From assembly GCA_022840405.1 (NCBI GenBank), contig JALHJR010000004.1:112601-176600 (forward strand): a stretch of DNA of 64,000 bases. Direction: 5' to 3'. The first letter of the stretch is position 1; every line of letters begins with the position of its first letter. The notes below the pieces were generated by a model. It worked only from the letters and a program-made list of their open reading frames with translations. It was not told where the DNA came from and searched no databases. Below are positions 5,895 to 14,695 of this stretch, piece by piece. Both the position numbers and the translations under genes were made by a program. The stretch comes from Tepidanaerobacter acetatoxydans_A (lineage in GTDB: Bacteria > Bacillota > Thermosediminibacteria > Thermosediminibacterales > Tepidanaerobacteraceae).

Positions 5895-8525
5895 CTAAAT
5901 ATTCATTATAATTTCTGAAACAGATGACAAAGCTTCATCAATTTTTGCTGGGATTTTACCGCCTGCCTGAGCAAAATCTGGCCTGCCGCCGCCGTTTCCG
6001 CCTGCTATTTGAGCTATATTTTTTATTATCTTTCCGGCATGATAACCTTTTTTAGTTAAATCATCTGTTACAGCAACTACAAATGATACTTTATCATCAT
6101 TGCAGCTTCCTAAAGCTACAATACCCGTTTTAATTTTTTGCTTTAACATGTCACACATTTTCCGAAGATCATCGATGTCTTTAGACTCTGTTTTAGCAGA
6201 AATTACATTAATATTGTTTACGCATTTTGCGTTTTTTAATATTTCTACAACCTCAGAATTTATAACCTGCTGTTTTAATGAGTCTATTTCTCTTGCCTGT
6301 GATCTGATTTTTTCTTGCAGCTCTTGAATCTTTTGAGTAATTTCATTTGGATAAGCCTTAAGCAGCTGTGCTGTTTCATTCAAAATTTCCAGGTTATCAT
6401 ATAAATACTGCATTAAATTAAGGCCGCACACTGCTTCAATTCGTCTAAGACCAGAGCCAATACTATTTTCAGAAACAATTTTAAAAAGTCCTATTTCTGA
6501 TGAGGACTTTACATGAGTCCCGCCACACAGTTCCTTGCTATAATCTCCAAAGCACACCATGCGGACACGTTCCTGATACTTCTCACCAAATAGTGCTACA
6601 GCCCCTTGTTCTTGAGCCTCATGAAGAGTTGTCCAATATATATTCGCTGGAAGATTTTTCAATATAGCATTATTTACCTTCATTTCTACTTGTAATATTT
6701 CATCAGGCGTAAGGCCTGAGAAATGCGAAAAATCAAATCTCAACCTATGTTCATCAACTAATGAACCGGCTTGATTAACATGTTCCCCTAAAACTTCTTT
6801 TAGTGCTCTATGCAAAAGGTGTGTAGCACTATGATTTCTGGAAATGCTTTGCCGCCTTTCCACATTAATTTTAGCTAAGACTGTATCACCAACATTAATA
6901 TTGCCCTTTTCTATTTTACCTATGTGATAAATTTTCCCATCAGGCGTCTTATGAGTTTCAGTTACTCTAAATAAAAAATCTTTTCCTTCAATTATGCCCG
7001 TATCTCCTACTTGCCCGCCTGATTCAGCATAAAATGGAGTTTTGTCAAGCACTAATATAATGTCCTTCACTTTATTATTGCAGGCTTTTACCGGTTCATT
7101 ACCTGATAAAATAAATTGTACACTACTACTTGATTCAAAGGTATCATACCCTACAAAAACCGAAGAAGGAAGATGTGCTATGATTTTAAAGAATTCATCA
7201 ACTTCATACATTTCTTTGCGTGCAGCTTTAGCCTTTTCCCGCTGTTTAGTCATAAGTTGTTCAAAAGTCTTAATGTCCACTGACATGCCATTTTCTTCAG
7301 CTATATCACAAGTTAAGTCGATCGGAAAACCATAGGTGTCATAAAGCATAAAAGCCGTGTGGCCGGGTATTTCCCCTTTATTTTCCTTTGATAATCTTTC
7401 AATATTTTCATATAAAATCTTGAGACCATCACTTAGTGTTTCGAGAAATCTTTCCTCCTCAGACTTTACTATTTTTTGTATATATGTTATATTCTTTTCA
7501 AGTTCAGGATAAGCATCTTTCATTAGCGAAACAACCTGTGGAACTATTTTGTATAAAAAAGGTTCATTTAGGTTCAGCTCTTTCCCATAACGAGCTGCTC
7601 TTCGTATGATTCTCCTTAAAACATAATTTCTTCCTTCATTTCCAGGCAGTACGCCATCAGAAATCAAAAAGGTAATGGCTCTAGAATGATCGGCAATAAC
7701 TCTGAAAGGAAAGCCTTCTTTGCCCCCTTTATATTTCTTGCCAGTCATGCTTTCTAAAAAAGTTATTATGGGCCTTAAAAGATCTGTATCATAGTTACTA
7801 TATACACCTTGCATTACAGTAGCAATACGTTCAAGACCCATCCCAGTATCTATACTGGGTTTAGGCAAAGGTGTCATAGTTCCGTTCTCATCTCTGCTGT
7901 ACTGCATAAAAACTAAATTCCATAATTCACGCCATCTATCACAATCGCATTTGCCTAGTGCACATTCCTTTGCATTACAGCTGTGCTCTTCGCCGCGATC
8001 AATGTATATTTCGCTGCAAGGACCACATGGTCCCGTATCTCCCATACTCCAAAAATTATCCTTTTCACCCAGTCGGACAATTCTATCTGCCGGAATATAA
8101 GCTTGCCACAATTCAAAAGCTTCTTCATCTTCCTCAAAAACACTGACCCATAGCTGTTCTTTCGGCAGTTTTAACACATCAGTTAGAAATTCCCATGCAT
8201 ATTCTATTGCTTCTTTTTTAAAATAATCGCCAAAAGAAAAATTACCTAGCATCTCAAAGAATGTATGATGTCGAGCCGTTTTCCCTACACTTTCCAAATC
8301 GTTATGCTTGCCTCCTGCCCTAACACATTTTTGGCAAGTAACCGCTCGAGAATAAGGAAGTTTCTTAAGACCCAGAAAAACATCTTTAAACTGATTCATA
8401 CCGGCATTAGTAAATAAAAGCGTAGGATCATTTTGTGGTATTAAAGAAGAGCTGTCAACCCTTGTATGACCTTTGCTTTCAAAGTAACTTAAAAATTTTT
8501 CTCTAATTTCATGACTGGTCATCAT
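5895..8525 (-). CDS. alaS: Alanyl-tRNA synthetase
   Basis: Charges tRNA-Ala with alanine; a class II synthetase of 876 residues, typical length. The aminoacylation domain occupies about 1-240, with FTNAGMNQFKDVFLG near the N-terminus. The editing domain carries the metal motif HSATHLLH and later CGGTH, which remove mischarged Ser or Gly. A coiled coil follows at about 740-775. The C-Ala domain ends with the glycine-rich GGNGGGRPDFAQAGG. The frame is open from a TTG at 8546, but GGAGGG falls inside that extension, so ATG at 8525 or 8522 is the start. No T-box is seen in the short upstream gap. Confidence 0.97.
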   Translation of the reverse strand: MMTSHEIREKFLSYFESKGHTRVDSSSLIPQNDPTLLFTNAGMNQFKDVFLGLKKLPYSRAVTCQKCVRAGGKHNDLESVGKTARHHTFFEMLGNFSFGDYFKKEAIEYAWEFLTDVLKLPKEQLWVSVFEEDEEAFELWQAYIPADRIVRLGEKDNFWSMGDTGPCGPCSEIYIDRGEEHSCNAKECALGKCDCDRWRELWNLVFMQYSRDENGTMTPLPKPSIDTGMGLERIATVMQGVYSNYDTDLLRPIITFLESMTGKKYKGGKEGFPFRVIADHSRAITFLISDGVLPGNEGRNYVLRRIIRRAARYGKELNLNEPFLYKIVPQVVSLMKDAYPELEKNITYIQKIVKSEEERFLETLSDGLKILYENIERLSKENKGEIPGHTAFMLYDTYGFPIDLTCDIAEENGMSVDIKTFEQLMTKQREKAKAARKEMYEVDEFFKIIAHLPSSVFVGYDTFESSSSVQFILSGNEPVKACNNKVKDIILVLDKTPFYAESGGQVGDTGIIEGKDFLFRVTETHKTPDGKIYHIGKIEKGNINVGDTVLAKINVERRQSISRNHSATHLLHRALKEVLGEHVNQAGSLVDEHRLRFDFSHFSGLTPDEILQVEMKVNNAILKNLPANIYWTTLHEAQEQGAVALFGEKYQERVRMVCFGDYSKELCGGTHVKSSSEIGLFKIVSENSIGSGLRRIEAVCGLNLMQYLYDNLEILNETAQLLKAYPNEITQKIQELQEKIRSQAREIDSLKQQVINSEVVEILKNAKCVNNINVISAKTESKDIDDLRKMCDMLKQKIKTGIVALGSCNDDKVSFVVAVTDDLTKKGYHAGKIIKNIAQIAGGNGGGRPDFAQAGGKIPAKIDEALSSVSEIIMNI

Positions 8526-8615
8526 TTCAACACCCTCCGACGTCAAGCAAAATCTTTATTTCTCAATTTCTATTACTGCTGGGATTATATAAAAGATATA
8601 GTCCATTGTCAATAT

Positions 8616-9047
8616 TTACCTATTATCATTTGAAATTCTTATAATGCGAGGAGAATATTTGTTTTCGATTTCCCTGCGTCTAGTAAAAAAATGTATGCTG
8701 GCAAAGCTAATAATCATTAACACTAGGCCAATCAAAATTGCAAAAGGTTCAGTTGAATTTATGTTTAATAAGCCCGATATTTTATATCCTAAACCTATGC
8801 CTGCTAAAAATGATAAAAGAGGGATTGCATATACTATTAAGGTTGCTGACAAAAATGTTGATGCACCGAGCTCTACCTCAACAACTTGACCCACTTTTGC
8901 ATTAACGCAATTTTTAGCCCAAACTCTTATCGGTTTTCCTTCTTTACCTGCAGAACAACCCTTGCAACCTTTGCAAGAAGAATTGGGTCTAATTTCTATT
9001 TGTGCACGCTCCTTTTTATTTGCCACTACAATAGCTTTTTCCCTCAT
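8616..9047 (-). CDS. RseC/SoxR-reducer-like membrane protein
   Basis: A 143-residue protein of the RseC (MucC-like) family. The N-terminal cytoplasmic part has a Cys-rich segment, SCKGCKGCSAGKEG, typical of the family. Two hydrophobic segments follow at about 75-98 and 108-128. In Clostridia such genes are often near rnf or housekeeping loci and may help redox maturation of membrane electron carriers; the role here is not known. ATG at 9047 follows GGAGGGG. The longer frame from 9065 would contain that ribosome binding site. Confidence 0.8.
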   Translation of the reverse strand: MREKAIVVANKKERAQIEIRPNSSCKGCKGCSAGKEGKPIRVWAKNCVNAKVGQVVEVELGASTFLSATLIVYAIPLLSFLAGIGLGYKISGLLNINSTEPFAILIGLVLMIISFASIHFFTRRREIENKYSPRIIRISNDNR

Positions 9048-9097
9048 TTTCCCCTCCGTAAACAATAAAAAATTTAAGAGTTAAATTTATTACTTTC

Positions 9098-9201
9098 TAT
9101 TTTGGGAAACATTTGAATAAACTGGTCTTGTTTCCAAAATACGAGCTATCACCACGTTCATGCCCATAGAATTACCTAATATGTCTTATGGTAGTATGAA
9201 C
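9098..9201. repeat. Two nested-spacing inverted repeats upstream of rseC-like gene
   Basis: First pair: TATTTTGGGAAACA (about 9098-9111) and TTGTTTCCAAAATA (9128-9141), arms of about 13 bp with one bulged G. Second pair: GTTCAT..CCATA (from 9156) and TATGG..ATGAAC (to 9201). They lie between the tcdA stop codon and the rseC-like start, so they fall in the leader of the latter or after it on the plus strand. Neither has an obvious U-tract, so I do not call a terminator. Confidence 0.6.
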
Positions 9202-9228
9202 CTATTATATAATATTGCTGCAGCTCTG

Positions 9229-9915
9229 TCAATTTCTTATCAACCTGCGTATTACTTCACCGGCAATTATTAATCCCATTACTGAAGGAACAAATGAAAC
9301 GCTGCCTGGTGGATAATGTTGTTTTAAAGGAGTTTCCGTAGAAAATACAACTTGTAATCCTTTTTTTATACCAAGCTTTCGGAGTTCTTTCCTAACCTTT
9401 CTGGCCATAGGACAAACATAAGTTTCGGATATGTCTGCCACTTTAAACTTAGTAGGGTCTAATTTGTTTCCTGCTCCCATAGCTGAAATAATCGGAACGC
9501 CTAGTTCTATACAATTTACAATAAGATTTATTTTAGATCTCAAGCTATCTATAGCATCCACTACATAATCAAAATTACCGCTTAAAATATCTGGAGCGGT
9601 GTTTTCAGAATAGTACTCTCTTATTCCAATTACCTTTGCACAAGGGTTGATATCCAAAATCCTATTTTTCATAACATCAGCTTTATGTAAACCAACGGTA
9701 GAGCAGCTGGCATGAATTTGACGATTTATATTAGAAGGAGAAATTATATCATGGTCAACGAGAATGAGTTCACCTATGCCTGCTCTCGCAAGAGCTTCTG
9801 CCGCAAAAGAACCAACTCCGCCAAGGCCTAGCACGGCAACTTTGGCATTCTTTAATTTTTCTATACCATCCTTACCCACGAGTATTTCCGTCCTAGAAAA
9901 AAAATTCTCTTTCAC
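9229..9915 (-). CDS. tcdA: tRNA threonylcarbamoyladenosine dehydratase (TcdA)
   Basis: A 228-residue E1-like/ThiF-fold ATP-dependent enzyme that cyclises t6A37 in tRNA to ct6A. The nucleotide motif GLGGVGSFAAEALARAG is at about 30-46, with VDHD, INRQIHA and DAIDS following as in YgdL/CsdL proteins. CPMARKVR and the late KQHYPPGS segment also fit. The start is GTG at 9915, behind GGAG. It lies downstream of aspS, as often in Firmicutes, but with a 6S RNA between them. Confidence 0.92.
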   Translation of the reverse strand: MKENFFSRTEILVGKDGIEKLKNAKVAVLGLGGVGSFAAEALARAGIGELILVDHDIISPSNINRQIHASCSTVGLHKADVMKNRILDINPCAKVIGIREYYSENTAPDILSGNFDYVVDAIDSLRSKINLIVNCIELGVPIISAMGAGNKLDPTKFKVADISETYVCPMARKVRKELRKLGIKKGLQVVFSTETPLKQHYPPGSVSFVPSVMGLIIAGEVIRRLIRN

Positions 9916-9940
9916 TAAAATCGCTCCAAAATTAAACAGA

Positions 9941-10138
9941 TAAAAACAAACCCCACCATGCCGTGTTTGCTGACCGTAAATAGAGACCCGGCTTCCCAGG
10001 TGGGTGTCCTCCTGAATGCATTATATTTCCCTTGTAAAGGGCATATATGCAACAAACAGAGACCGGACTCCCTATATTAGAGTGTTGGCTCTTTACTAAG
10101 CCAGTTTACACGCACACAGCAGGGTATATTTATTTTCT
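9941..10138 (-). ncRNA. ssrS: 6S RNA (candidate)
   Basis: A gene-free stretch of about 200 nt folds on the minus strand as one long rod with a central bubble, the 6S architecture that mimics an open promoter for RNA polymerase. The ends pair as GCTGTGT with ACACGGC. Next, GTAAA pairs with TTTAC and CTGGCTT with AAGCCGG. The apex is closed by CCCTT/AAGGG. GAGCCAACACTCTAATATAG and CAGGAGGACA resemble conserved blocks of Bacillus 6S RNA. It has its own promoter and ends in U-rich sequence. The call rests on structure and remembered motifs; a covariance model search would settle it. Confidence 0.78.
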
Positions 10139-10144
10139 AAAGCT

Positions 10145-10173
10145 ATATTATCACAAAACTTACTATTTATCAA
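10145..10173 (-). promoter_or_regulatory. Promoter of the 6S RNA candidate
   Basis: Minus-strand TTGATA (10168-10173), 17-nt spacer, TAATAT (10145-10150). Predicted start near 10138. Confidence 0.72.
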
Positions 10174-10214
10174 GGTTTCGCCCTAATTAAGTCATGCCAA
10201 TTTATGTTGATATG

Positions 10215-11987
10215 TTATATTTTTACCTGAATGTGTAGCTCTTTTAACTGTTTTGCATCAACCACACTTGGTGCATCAGTCATCGGGCAAGAGGCGTTTT
10301 GTGTCTTGGGAAAAGCTATACAATCCCTTATGCTGTCAAGACCCAAAAGTAGCATAATCATACGATCAAGCCCATAAGCTATACCACCGTGTGGTGGTGT
10401 CCCATACTCAAAAGCCTTGAGCAGAAATCCAAAATTATTCCATGCTCTTTCTTTAGAGAAACCAAGGGTTTCAAACATTTTTTCCTGAAGGGCTGCATCA
10501 TGTATTCTTATACTTCCGCCTCCAAGTTCAGTGCCATTTAAAACAATGTCGTAAGCTTTTGCCCTAACTCGCGAAGGTTCTTTGTCAAGTAAAGGAATAT
10601 CTTCTTCCATTGGCGAAGTAAATGGGTGATGCTTTGCTACAAACCTTTTTTCTTCCTCATTATATTCTAGTAGAGGAAACTCAGTAATCCATAAGAAGTT
10701 AAGCTTATTTTTATCTATTAAGTTTAATGCCTTCGCTAAGTAAATCCTAAGGCTGCCCAAAGAAGTCATTACGAGCTCGGCATTGCTGTCGGCTATAAAT
10801 ACTATTAAATCGCCTACTTCACAATCAAATTTGTCTTTAATTTCTTTTACAGTTTGTTCGTCAAAAAATTTAGTTATAGGAGACTTTATACCTTCTGATG
10901 TAACATTCATCCATGCAAGGCCTTTTGCTCCAAATTCTTTTGCCTTCTCTACCAGCTCGTCAATTTGTCTGCGACTAAAAGTCTTTCCTCCATTTTTAAT
11001 ATTTATGCCTTTGACTCTTCCGCCATCTTTAACTGCATCACTAAACACTTTAAAACTACTGCTACCGACTATATTAGATATATCAACCATCTCCATACCA
11101 AATCTGGTATCAGGCTTATCTGAACCATATTTTTCCATGGCTTGCTCATAAGTCATTCTAGTGAAAGGTATTTCAACTTTTATTCCAGTAACTTTTTCTA
11201 CCACATATTTTATTAATTTTTCATTTAAAGAAATTATATCGTCAACATCTACAAAAGACATTTCTATATCAAGCTGTGTAAACTCCGGCTGTCTGTCTGC
11301 TCTCAAATCTTCGTCCCTAAAGCATCGTGCAATTTGATAATATCTGTCCATACCTGCTACCATCAGTATTTGCTTAAATAGCTGAGGTGACTGAGGCAGT
11401 GCATAAAATTTACCAGGATTTAAGCGGCTGGGAACTAAATAATCGCGTGCACCCTCCGGAGTGCTTTTTGTAAGAACAGGTGTCTCCACCTCTACAAATC
11501 CGTTTTCATCCAAAAAATCTCTTATAGCCTTATTAATCTTGCTGCGAAAAATCATATTATATTGCATACTGGGTCTTCTTAAATCAAGGTATCGATATTT
11601 GAGCCTCACAATTTCATCAACCTTTATATTGTCTTCTATGGGAAAAGGCGGAGTTTTGGCCTTACTCAAAATATCTAATTCTTCACCAATTACTTCAATG
11701 AATCCGGTAGAAATTTTCGCATTTACATTTTCCGCAGGCCGCCTGCGAACTTTGCCCTTTACAGCTATAACATATTCACTCCTGATTTCGTCGGCTTTCT
11801 TGAAAGCTTCTTTACGCTCAGGATTAAATACAACCTGAACAATGCCGCTGCGATCTCTTAAATCTACAAAAATTAAACCACCCAAGTCGCGGCGAGTTTG
11901 GACCCAGCCTGAAAGGCATACTTCCTCGCCTTCATGCTCCTTAGTCAAATCACCGCAATAACAATTTCTTTTAATCTTTTTTTCCAC
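10215..11987 (-). CDS. aspS: Aspartyl-tRNA synthetase
   Basis: Class IIb synthetase charging tRNA-Asp, about 590 residues, bacterial type. The OB-fold anticodon domain contains GWVQTRRDLGGLIFVDLRDR. Motif 2 is around FRDEDLRADRQPEFTQLD, the GAD insertion occupies about 285-420, and motif 3 is GGIAYGLDRM near the end. GTG at 11987 is 9 nt after AAGGGG; TTG at 11996 is too close to it. The residue often His in non-discriminating AspRS (RRDHGG) is Leu here, which suggests a discriminating enzyme. The upstream T-box, however, seems to read an Asn codon, so specificity is open. No hisS precedes it. Confidence 0.96.
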   Translation of the reverse strand: MEKKIKRNCYCGDLTKEHEGEEVCLSGWVQTRRDLGGLIFVDLRDRSGIVQVVFNPERKEAFKKADEIRSEYVIAVKGKVRRRPAENVNAKISTGFIEVIGEELDILSKAKTPPFPIEDNIKVDEIVRLKYRYLDLRRPSMQYNMIFRSKINKAIRDFLDENGFVEVETPVLTKSTPEGARDYLVPSRLNPGKFYALPQSPQLFKQILMVAGMDRYYQIARCFRDEDLRADRQPEFTQLDIEMSFVDVDDIISLNEKLIKYVVEKVTGIKVEIPFTRMTYEQAMEKYGSDKPDTRFGMEMVDISNIVGSSSFKVFSDAVKDGGRVKGINIKNGGKTFSRRQIDELVEKAKEFGAKGLAWMNVTSEGIKSPITKFFDEQTVKEIKDKFDCEVGDLIVFIADSNAELVMTSLGSLRIYLAKALNLIDKNKLNFLWITEFPLLEYNEEEKRFVAKHHPFTSPMEEDIPLLDKEPSRVRAKAYDIVLNGTELGGGSIRIHDAALQEKMFETLGFSKERAWNNFGFLLKAFEYGTPPHGGIAYGLDRMIMLLLGLDSIRDCIAFPKTQNASCPMTDAPSVVDAKQLKELHIQVKI

Positions 11988-12114
11988 AATGAACAACCCC
12001 TTTTAGTTATTGACTTTTAAATTAGTTTAAATTATTTCATAAGAATTCATATAAAATTTTCAAGGTAATGGCTTTTTGTTATTTAAAGCATTGACCATAA
12101 AACAGTATTACAAC

Positions 12115-12389
12115 TTTTGCCTATAAAAAAACTCTCATCACTGATAATAATAAATAATATCAGGGACGAGAGTATTCCCGCGGTGCCACCCTGTTTGGAA
12201 AATCCCACTTAAAATTTTAACGCATAAAACGTAAATCCCTACTTATATTCGAGATTTAAGCTCCGGGGTGTTATATTGGTAGACATATACTTATCCAAAA
12301 GAGCTCTCAATCTTGGCCCTTTCTCCCTGTTGAGTATGATACATGCCATTTCCCCATCTTTGCTTTTATTTATATGATTTATATCTTTT
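12115..12389 (-). promoter_or_regulatory. T-box leader of aspS, apparent Asn (AAC) specifier
   Basis: Minus-strand leader with T-box element GGGTGGCACCGCGG (about 12178-12192), a downstream terminator and a consensus promoter. At the base of Stem I, GGGG pairs with CCCC (12265-12268), and after a short loop GG pairs with CC. The 3' side of this internal loop reads AAUAUAAC-A, placing AAC plus a purine (12269-12272) at the specifier position. This is the same geometry as the UCC of the serA leader. AAC codes for asparagine, whereas the gene downstream is aspS. No GAC or GAU is present at that place. Confidence 0.8.
12125..12172 (-). terminator. Terminator of the aspS T-box
   Basis: Arms CTCTCRTC.. 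of a long hairpin (12132-12172, loop AT-rich), followed on the minus strand by seven U at 12125-12131. Confidence 0.87.
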
Positions 12390-12395
12390 TTAACA

Positions 12396-12424
12396 ATTAT
12401 AAATAAATTACTGTTGTATGTCAA
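12396..12424 (-). promoter_or_regulatory. Promoter of the aspS T-box transcript
   Basis: Consensus TTGACA (12419-12424), 17-nt spacer, TATAAT (12396-12401) on the minus strand. The start near 12389 gives a leader of normal T-box length. Confidence 0.9.
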
Positions 12425-12535
12425 TGCTATCGCGGCTTAAAATTCACAAATTCATAACAAATTTCACATGAAATTAATAAATTAAATGTATATAATTATA
12501 ATAGAGTACAAAATGATTAAGAATGGAGGTCGGTT

Positions 12536-13708
12536 ATGATGAATCTCAATAAAAAGAAATATTTTGTTGCAGTATTAATAGGCCTTGCCGTAGGAGCCGC
12601 CTTAGTAACCGGAGGTATTTTAGCTTATAACTCCATTTATCCGGGGTCTTCGGCTCATGCCGATATAGATGGAAACACTCAGGCAAATTTAACTTCTACT
12701 GCCTTACCTGCAAATATACCCGAAATTGTTGAAAAAGTCAGTGATGCAGTAGTATATATTGAAACAACAGTAGAAAGTCAAGATAACTCAGACCCATTTT
12801 TTAATGACCCATTTTTTAGATACTTTTTCGGAGACAGCTTCAGTTTTCGCACAACCCCAAAAGTCAGTAAGGGTTTAGGTAGTGGTTTTATTATCAACTC
12901 CGAGGGATATATTCTTACTAACGAACATGTTATAAGCGGAGCTAAAGAAATCACCGTAACCGTAAAAGGATTTCAGGAACCCTTTACAGCAACTGTTGTA
13001 GGAAAGGATTCTAACATGGATTTAGCAGTAGTAAAGATTAATTCTTCGGAAAAATTACCTTATATAGAACTAGGAGATTCTGACAGCGCACGGGTAGGGG
13101 AATGGGTTATTGCAATAGGAAATCCATATCGACTTGACCACACGGTAACCGTTGGAGTAATTAGCGCTAAAGAAAGACCTATTACTATTGCGGATCAAAG
13201 TACAGGTAATACGAGGGTTTATAATAACTTGATACAAACAGATGCAGCCATAAACCCTGGTAACAGCGGCGGCCCGCTTATATCACTTGACGGAAAAGTT
13301 ATAGGAATAAATACCGCAGTTAATGCTCAGGCTCAAGGTATAGGCTTTGCAATACCTATAAATAGCGTTAAAGAGGTCTTGGACGAACTGATAAAAAACG
13401 GTTCAATCACTCGGCCTTATATTGGAGTAGCACTTCAGGATATGACAAAAGATTTAGCAGAATATTTTAAGCTTGATGAGCCAAATGGTGCTATCATTGC
13501 CGATGTCGTTTCTAACAGTCCTGCGGCAAAAGCCGGTCTTATGCGTGGCGATGTTATTTTAAAAATAAATGATACTACAATAAAAAATTCTAATGATGTT
13601 AGTGCAATAGTAAGCGAAGCTAAAATAAATGAAAAATTGGTAATGCTCATATTGCGAAACGGTCAAACTAAATTTGTTACCGTTGTAGTTGAAAAACGGC
13701 CAGAATAA
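12536..13708 (+). CDS. htrA: HtrA/DegP-type serine protease with PDZ domain
   Basis: A 390-residue membrane-anchored trypsin-like protease for envelope protein quality control. Residues 9-31 form an N-terminal signal anchor, so the catalytic part is outside the membrane. The triad is His131 (TNEHVI), Asp162 (SNMDLAV) and Ser244 (GNSGGPL). One PDZ domain covers about 295-385, with the SPAAKAGLMRGDVIL signature. GGAGG lies 6 nt before ATG 12536; the next ATG (12539) is also possible. It is transcribed alone, divergent from the aspS T-box, and ends at a strong terminator. Confidence 0.95.
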   Translation: MMNLNKKKYFVAVLIGLAVGAALVTGGILAYNSIYPGSSAHADIDGNTQANLTSTALPANIPEIVEKVSDAVVYIETTVESQDNSDPFFNDPFFRYFFGDSFSFRTTPKVSKGLGSGFIINSEGYILTNEHVISGAKEITVTVKGFQEPFTATVVGKDSNMDLAVVKINSSEKLPYIELGDSDSARVGEWVIAIGNPYRLDHTVTVGVISAKERPITIADQSTGNTRVYNNLIQTDAAINPGNSGGPLISLDGKVIGINTAVNAQAQGIGFAIPINSVKEVLDELIKNGSITRPYIGVALQDMTKDLAEYFKLDEPNGAIIADVVSNSPAAKAGLMRGDVILKINDTTIKNSNDVSAIVSEAKINEKLVMLILRNGQTKFVTVVVEKRPE

Positions 13709-13731
13709 TAATTGTTACTTTGTATATTTTT

Positions 13732-13776
13732 AAACCCCGGCTTTAATACAAGTATTATGAGCCGGGGTTTTTTAAC
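13732..13776. terminator. Bidirectional terminator after htrA
   Basis: AAACCCCGGCT (13732-13742) pairs with AGCCGGGGTTT (13760-13770), with a T-run after it on the plus strand. The small minus-strand gene ends inside the hairpin, so it can serve both directions. Confidence 0.9.
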
Positions 13777-13961
13777 GTATTAAAGCTTTCTTCATTAATC
13801 CATGTGTGTTTGATACTTCTTACTGTATCTAAGTCAGCATTTGCATATTGGGCTATATCTTCATCTGTTATATCATCTTGGCTAAAAAGGTCGAGTATGT
13901 CAGCATAGTTTTCACTAAAATTGAACACTTTATTAGCATTCCGTATTTTCTTCTTTGCCAT
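13755..13961 (-). CDS. Small protein of unknown function, 68 aa
   Basis: I do not recognise this protein. It has 68 residues with a basic N-terminus (MAKKKIRNANK), then an acidic middle (ADILDLFSQDDITDEDIA). A predicted helical segment around IAQYANADLDTVRSIKHTW could be a small helix-turn-helix, but this is weak. A good ribosome binding site (GGGAGGG, 7 nt before ATG) supports translation. Its stop codon lies in the terminator shared with htrA. No Cys, no membrane segment. Confidence 0.72.
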   Translation of the reverse strand: MAKKKIRNANKVFNFSENYADILDLFSQDDITDEDIAQYANADLDTVRSIKHTWINEESFNTLKNPGS

Positions 13962-14058
13962 ACAATCCCTCCCTATATCTACTCTTAGTTTTCCCTGTAT
14001 GCATTAAAATATGTTTAGACAAAATAATCATATAATGTATCTGAAATACAATAAAATT

Positions 14059-14685
14059 TCAGATATTGCATAGAAAGGGATTTATTTTTTTCTCAATACT
14101 AAGAGTTGAAGATTCTCCATGACCTGGCAATATTGATAAATTATCACCTAATGGTAATAATTTATCTCTTATCGAGTTTATAAGTTCATCATACGAACCT
14201 CCAGGAAAATCCGTTCTTCCAACTGAACCTGCAAATAAAGTATCTCCGGTAAATACAATATTACCGACCTTTATCGATATACCTCCAGGAGTATGACCGG
14301 GGGTATGGATTATTTCTAAAACTAAATCTCCAACCGCAAACTTTTCATTACCTTTTAGCATTATATCTGGCGGAGGTTGCATGAAACCCTCACCAAAATA
14401 TATAGAAAGATTGTCTTTCGGCGAAAGAAGCATTGGAGCATCTTGCTCGTGAATTGCTATTTTTGCATCAGTTGCATTTTTTACTTCTTTTAATGCAGAG
14501 ATATGATCACTATGACCATGAGTTAAGAAAATATATTTCACAATAAGATGTTCTTTTGTTATTGTTTCTATAATCTTATCAGCATCTGCGCCCGGATCAA
14601 TAATAGCTGCATTTTTATTTTTTTCATCAGCAATAATATAACAGTTAGCAGCTAAAGCTCCAACCTGTAAGCGTTTTAAAAACAT
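14059..14685 (-). CDS. MBL-fold metallo-hydrolase (glyoxalase II-like)
   Basis: A 208-residue metallo-beta-lactamase-fold hydrolase of the YqgX/GloB-like group. Metal ligands are visible in order: THGHSDH (HxHxDH), GHTPGG, FTGDTLF and the late PGHGES. The substrate is unknown; hydroxyacyl-thioester hydrolysis is the family guess. ATG at 14685 lies 5 nt after AGGAGGT, while the longer frame to 14718 overlaps dtd. It follows dtd by 10 bp and belongs to the recJ-apt-rel-dtd cluster. Confidence 0.93.
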   Translation of the reverse strand: MFLKRLQVGALAANCYIIADEKNKNAAIIDPGADADKIIETITKEHLIVKYIFLTHGHSDHISALKEVKNATDAKIAIHEQDAPMLLSPKDNLSIYFGEGFMQPPPDIMLKGNEKFAVGDLVLEIIHTPGHTPGGISIKVGNIVFTGDTLFAGSVGRTDFPGGSYDELINSIRDKLLPLGDNLSILPGHGESSTLSIEKKINPFLCNI

Positions 14686-14695
14686 AGCATACCTC

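Noticed and set aside
12005..12114. Remnant of hisS between the T-box and aspS
   Set aside because: hisS often precedes aspS, but I found no HisRS-like codons in the 110 nt.
12239..12424. 61-codon frame upstream of aspS
   Set aside because: It lies entirely in the T-box leader and overlaps its promoter and Stem I.
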